Below are positions 61,207-64,000 of a stretch of DNA of 64,000 nucleotides, one piece after another (position 1 is the first letter of the stretch; the number at the start of each line of letters is the position of its first letter). Both the position numbers and the translations under genes were made by a program. The notes beneath the pieces were generated by a model. That model searched no databases. It had not been told where the DNA came from and worked only from the letters and a program-made list of their open reading frames with translations. This DNA comes from JAOAPG01 sp963791575 (GTDB lineage Bacteria; Acidobacteriota; Terriglobia; Terriglobales; Acidobacteriaceae): contig CAWBSY010000011.1 of the NCBI GenBank assembly GCA_963791575.1, positions 124,001 to 188,000 on the forward strand. The letters run 5' to 3'.

Positions 61207-61453
61207 CTCGCCTCCAAAAATTTGTCAACCGAGTACGAACGGAATATCACTTACTAAAACAGAAATTAGGCCAGTGTCCGACATATCAATTAATCAGGAC
61301 GCACATGAAACAGGCATTAATTCGAGGTTAAAAACAATTCACTGTTTTGCCATAAGCAGGTTGTCTACGCGGCATGAGCAGCGCGGTTACTCTGCTCAAC
61401 CGAGAATCAAGACCCTCCCTTCTGCAGAACACTTCTCATGGGTGTCTTAAAAC

Positions 61454-63295
61454 TCAGTGGATCGTCAACGAGTTAATTCGTTTGGGTACCTCTCCAACCG
61501 GGATTAGGGCAACGCTCTTCAAAGTCGTCGTGTCGATAGCGGAAACAGATGCAGCTCCTGAATTCGAAACATAGATGAACTTAGAGTCGGGTGTGAACGT
61601 AATCCACTCTGGCACGGAGCCTGTCGGCGCATGTCCCAACGGATGGACTTCCGGCAACTCTGCATGTCCAATCAGCTTGAGATCGGGTAACGAGTATTTG
61701 AAGACCGCATTCGCGAGCGTACTGGCGACCCACAGCGACTTTCCATCTGGCGCCACGCCGATTCCGTGTGACGGTGTACCCAGTCGCCCCTCGGCAATTC
61801 CAAAGCCTCCAGGTTGGTCTGGCAGCTTAATTCTGGCCACCTCAGCGCGCTTCGCAAAATCTACAATTGCAAAGCCATGGAAATTGGAGAGCTGAATGAA
61901 AATACGCGCGGTCGAGCCTTCGGGGTTCGTCTCAAAAGTCATGGGACGAACTCCAGAGTCAAATTGAACTTTCCATATCGCTTTTTCAGTTTGGAGATCG
62001 ATGACGGTGGCAGCCTTATTCTCTATCGAACCACTCACTGCATACTTGCCATCCGGAGTTACGTAAACGTTATGTACGCTGCCATCGACAGGTATGGTAT
62101 TTGTTCGTCGGAGTAGTTTTGTGTCGATAACATCGACCATGCCTGGATTCGCACGTATTCCCACCAGCACCCGACTTCCATCTTTCGTTATGGTGAGATT
62201 GTTCGGACGATCACTGAGCGCAACTTTCTGCAGAATATCTCCAGTCTTCCGGTCGATCACATCGAGTACGCTCTCTGATTCGTTGCTGATATAGACTCTG
62301 CTTCCGTCGGGTGAGAATGTAACGCCGTGCGGCAACTCGATCCCTCGTATGACTTGCACTACCTTGTTTGTACGAGAGTCAACTACATCGATAGTATCGG
62401 CAGCGCTGTTCGTGACATAAATTCGAGTGCTATTTTCAGCTAATGCGGACGTGCCCTGGGGGCCCATACTTCGCACCCATCGCGCGATTGCGAGCCAATC
62501 GGGATCGTTCTGCGACGCAAACTGCTTCCCTCCTGAATGAAAGGGTTCTCCACCTGCTTCGGGCGCAAGTGGATGCATTAACAGTCTGCTTGAAGTTGGG
62601 TCGGCCGGAACAATCTGCTGCAGGGTGCTCTCAAAATTTCGACGAGATTGTTCGTCGGTCCAATTCGTGCTGCCCGTTGATAAAGGCTCGAGATGAAAGC
62701 TCCTGCTTGCTATAACATGACAACCGTAGCAGCGAGCGTGTCCAGGGCGCTCTTTTATGAAGATCGGCTCGACCGTGGTCTTGAAGGACTCGAAGTCCGC
62801 GACCGTTTTGGAGTCAGAAGATGGTTGTGCAACAGGCGAGGCGGCTTGCACCCAATCCGCTAGCATTCTCCATTCCGGGTCATTCTTGGATTTCCAGAAT
62901 TTGCCGCCCGTGTGCGTCGCGTCACCGCCCTCCTCTGGTGCCAGAGGATGAAGGAGGAGATGACTTTTTGTTGGATCTCCGGGAATAACCAACTGCGAGA
63001 CTACACTGAAATTTCTGCGCGACTGTTCCGGCGTCCATGAGGAACTTCCTGGCGATAGCGGCTCCAGCCGCAAACGCGTAGCGATGACCGAATGACAGTT
63101 GTAGCAACGCACACCGCCTTCCCGCGTCTTGAGGAAGATGGGTTCTATGCGGGACCGGTAGGTTTCAAAATCAAGGGATGATTGCGCCTGCTCTGTGCTG
63201 CCCGATTGATAGGCAAGTGCAGGAGGTGCCACCTTGACGATACCGAGAACGGCCATTACAAAAAGCATGAGTTTTGCTGTTTTCAGGTTCTCCAT
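61454..63295 (-). CDS. di-heme cytochrome c / YVTN beta-propeller fusion, secreted
   Basis: A 613-residue exported protein: signal peptide (about 1-29, LMLFVMAVLGIVKVAPPALA), then two repeated heme domains: CYNCHS (Cys64, Cys67, His68) and CYGCHV (Cys189, Cys192, His193), each followed by LRLEPLSPGSSSWTPEQSRR-type text and HPLAPEEGG with a further His that may be the sixth ligand. From about residue 285 a YVTN propeller follows (TRIYVTNSAADTIDVVDSRT, SRVYISNESESVLDVIDRKT, KFIYVSNSGAASVSAIDTTT). The architecture suggests a periplasmic electron-transfer or sensing protein. It is downstream of a small ORF and the TonB receptor with tight spacing, so all may be one operon. Confidence 0.82.
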   Translation of the reverse strand: MENLKTAKLMLFVMAVLGIVKVAPPALAYQSGSTEQAQSSLDFETYRSRIEPIFLKTREGGVRCYNCHSVIATRLRLEPLSPGSSSWTPEQSRRNFSVVSQLVIPGDPTKSHLLLHPLAPEEGGDATHTGGKFWKSKNDPEWRMLADWVQAASPVAQPSSDSKTVADFESFKTTVEPIFIKERPGHARCYGCHVIASRSFHLEPLSTGSTNWTDEQSRRNFESTLQQIVPADPTSSRLLMHPLAPEAGGEPFHSGGKQFASQNDPDWLAIARWVRSMGPQGTSALAENSTRIYVTNSAADTIDVVDSRTNKVVQVIRGIELPHGVTFSPDGSRVYISNESESVLDVIDRKTGDILQKVALSDRPNNLTITKDGSRVLVGIRANPGMVDVIDTKLLRRTNTIPVDGSVHNVYVTPDGKYAVSGSIENKAATVIDLQTEKAIWKVQFDSGVRPMTFETNPEGSTARIFIQLSNFHGFAIVDFAKRAEVARIKLPDQPGGFGIAEGRLGTPSHGIGVAPDGKSLWVASTLANAVFKYSLPDLKLIGHAELPEVHPLGHAPTGSVPEWITFTPDSKFIYVSNSGAASVSAIDTTTLKSVALIPVGEVPKRINSLTIH

Positions 63296-63301
63296 TCAAA
63301 C

Positions 63302-63568
63302 TTAGGCGTTCGCCTTGAAGTCTAGAGTTGTGGAAGAGAGTGTCGCTCGATCACGTCTGAGCAGGATTAGTTGAAGCTCTGAAGTTTCCTTTGCCATATC
63401 GACAATAAGCATAGGTTGGATATCGTTGCCACGCGGCGACGCTGCAGCAGCGGTGGCCCACTCCGCGTGCTGCAACAAGCTAACCTGGGGGAGGGCTTGT
63501 GGGCCGTTTTCACGCCGTTGGGCTACGTATTTTTCTTCTGCTTCTGTGTTCACTTCGACCTCTGCCAT
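63302..63568 (-). CDS. small conserved-position ORF, unknown
   Basis: An 88-residue frame with ATG at 63568, lying only five bases after the TonB receptor stop and with its stop (63302-63304) only six bases before the di-heme gene start. It has an acidic start (VEVNTEAEEKYVAQRRENG) and no signal peptide. Tight spacing on both sides argues that it is real, but the composition is odd and no family is recognised. It may be a spacer read by chance. Confidence 0.4.
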   Translation of the reverse strand: MAEVEVNTEAEEKYVAQRRENGPQALPQVSLLQHAEWATAAAASPRGNDIQPMLIVDMAKETSELQLILLRRDRATLSSTTLDFKANA

Positions 63569-63573
63569 GCTGG

Positions 63574-64000
63574 CTAGAAAATCACTTTGACTGCGAACTG
63601 AATTTCCCTTGCGGTCGTGGTGGTTCTGGAAAGTAAACCTGACACACCAGTCGCTGCTCCTGTTCCATCAAAGATGTCCGTATTGTCTGGCGTGACAGGC
63701 GGAGCAAAATTGGCATGATTCAAAATGTTGAAGATCTCTGCGCGGAATTGAATATTGAAATGCTCGGAGATTCTCCTGATGTAATTGTTCTTAAACACAG
63801 AGAAATCAAGCTCGGTAAGGCCGGGACCATTCAGAATATTGCGGCCAGCATTTCCCCGGAGATTGAAGCATCTCAAGTCTCCAGGCGCCAATGGTGCCCC
63901 TAAACTCGGCGGCGTTGGATCGCAGTTCGCGTTAAAGAAGGCCTGGCTGGGCGCGACAGGAACGGCGAAGCAATTGGTTTTGATGTAGTTGAGCGGATTG
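63574..64000 (-). CDS. TonB-dependent, Oar-like outer-membrane receptor (C-terminal part)
   Basis: The minus strand is open from the right edge to the stop at 63574, giving 141 residues (no start in the window). It has the closing barrel strands of Oar-like TonB receptors: LRGNAGRNILNGPGLTELDFSVFKNNYIRRISEHFNIQFRAEIFNILNHANF followed by a variable loop, and the last strand AREIQFAVKVIF ending in Phe as outer-membrane proteins do. Such receptors (with an N-terminal carboxypeptidase-like domain) import ligands using TonB energy and are numerous in Acidobacteriota. The ligand is unknown. The next two genes downstream on this strand are tightly spaced. Confidence 0.85.
   Translation of the reverse strand, partial: NPLNYIKTNCFAVPVAPSQAFFNANCDPTPPSLGAPLAPGDLRCFNLRGNAGRNILNGPGLTELDFSVFKNNYIRRISEHFNIQFRAEIFNILNHANFAPPVTPDNTDIFDGTGAATGVSGLLSRTTTTAREIQFAVKVIF

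Noticed and set aside
1..64000. tRNA, rRNA, CRISPR or prophage features
   Set aside because: Looked for T-loop text, repeated spacers, integrase and phage structural genes; none seen by eye. A tRNAscan or CRISPR search would be decisive.

Overview
This window looks like a piece of chromosome from a soil-type member of the phylum Acidobacteriota (Terriglobia / Koribacter-like). This is inferred from gene style: the C-terminus of an Oar-like TonB-dependent receptor at the right edge, a winged-helix/TolB-like/TPR regulator, a PknB-type kinase fused to a PD40 propeller, many secreted beta-propellers, a PDDEXK_5 nuclease, and wide functional mixing with few long operons. There is no rRNA, tRNA, CRISPR array, prophage or insertion sequence that I can see.

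Layout. 1-383 is the start of a leftward 2-oxoacid dehydrogenase E1 gene that runs off the edge. 0.6-5.0 kb holds a HAD phosphatase, an epimerase, a transglutaminase-like protein, a LolA-like secreted protein and a response-regulator remnant joined to a signal-peptide fragment. 5.0-8.4 kb holds xseB, a degenerate receiver, a polyprenyl synthase, then a complete fluoride riboswitch driving crcB, DUF190 and a bacillithiol-type deacetylase (BshB1). 8.4-17.3 kb is mostly housekeeping: O-methyltransferase, UPF0173 hydrolase, hpt, a GAF-GAF-PP2C regulator overlapping lysA, an isochorismatase-like hydrolase, tlyA-nadK and yebC. 17.4-24.5 kb has an LVIVD propeller, an AI-2E transporter remnant, an overlapping ECF sigma / zinc anti-sigma / Spy-like cassette, purQ, and two overlapping 2OG-Fe(II) oxygenases, the first carrying its own proline-rich repeats. 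24.5-35.6 kb has a kinase-propeller, a beta-barrel, a lipoprotein propeller, an oxidoreductase, an MscS channel, a BadF-type sugar kinase and an acyl-CoA dehydrogenase.

35.8-44.2 kb looks like an amino-sugar/polysaccharide region (MFS transporter and nagB facing a discoidin glycosidase and a polysaccharide deacetylase, with a LacI-type palindrome between them) next to hemW and fabF. 44.4-51.4 kb has regulators, a nuclease, an intergenic repeat and an SRPBCC-alcohol dehydrogenase-membrane protein operon. 51.7-64 kb holds a DctA-type symporter, an OmpR/histidine kinase pair, a tartrate/isopropylmalate-type dehydrogenase, a Tat-exported MmgE/PrpD protein, two YncE propellers flanking a secreted cupin, and a di-heme YVTN propeller downstream of the TonB receptor. 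I read this last region as an envelope catabolic or redox locus of unknown substrate.

A striking feature is the number of single-base frameshifts in well-conserved genes (DUF190, bshB1, rsbU-like, lysA, fabF, four in hemW, three in the glycosidase). Several lie in homopolymers, so base-calling error is at least as likely as true decay; I annotate these genes over their restored extent and say where the frame breaks.
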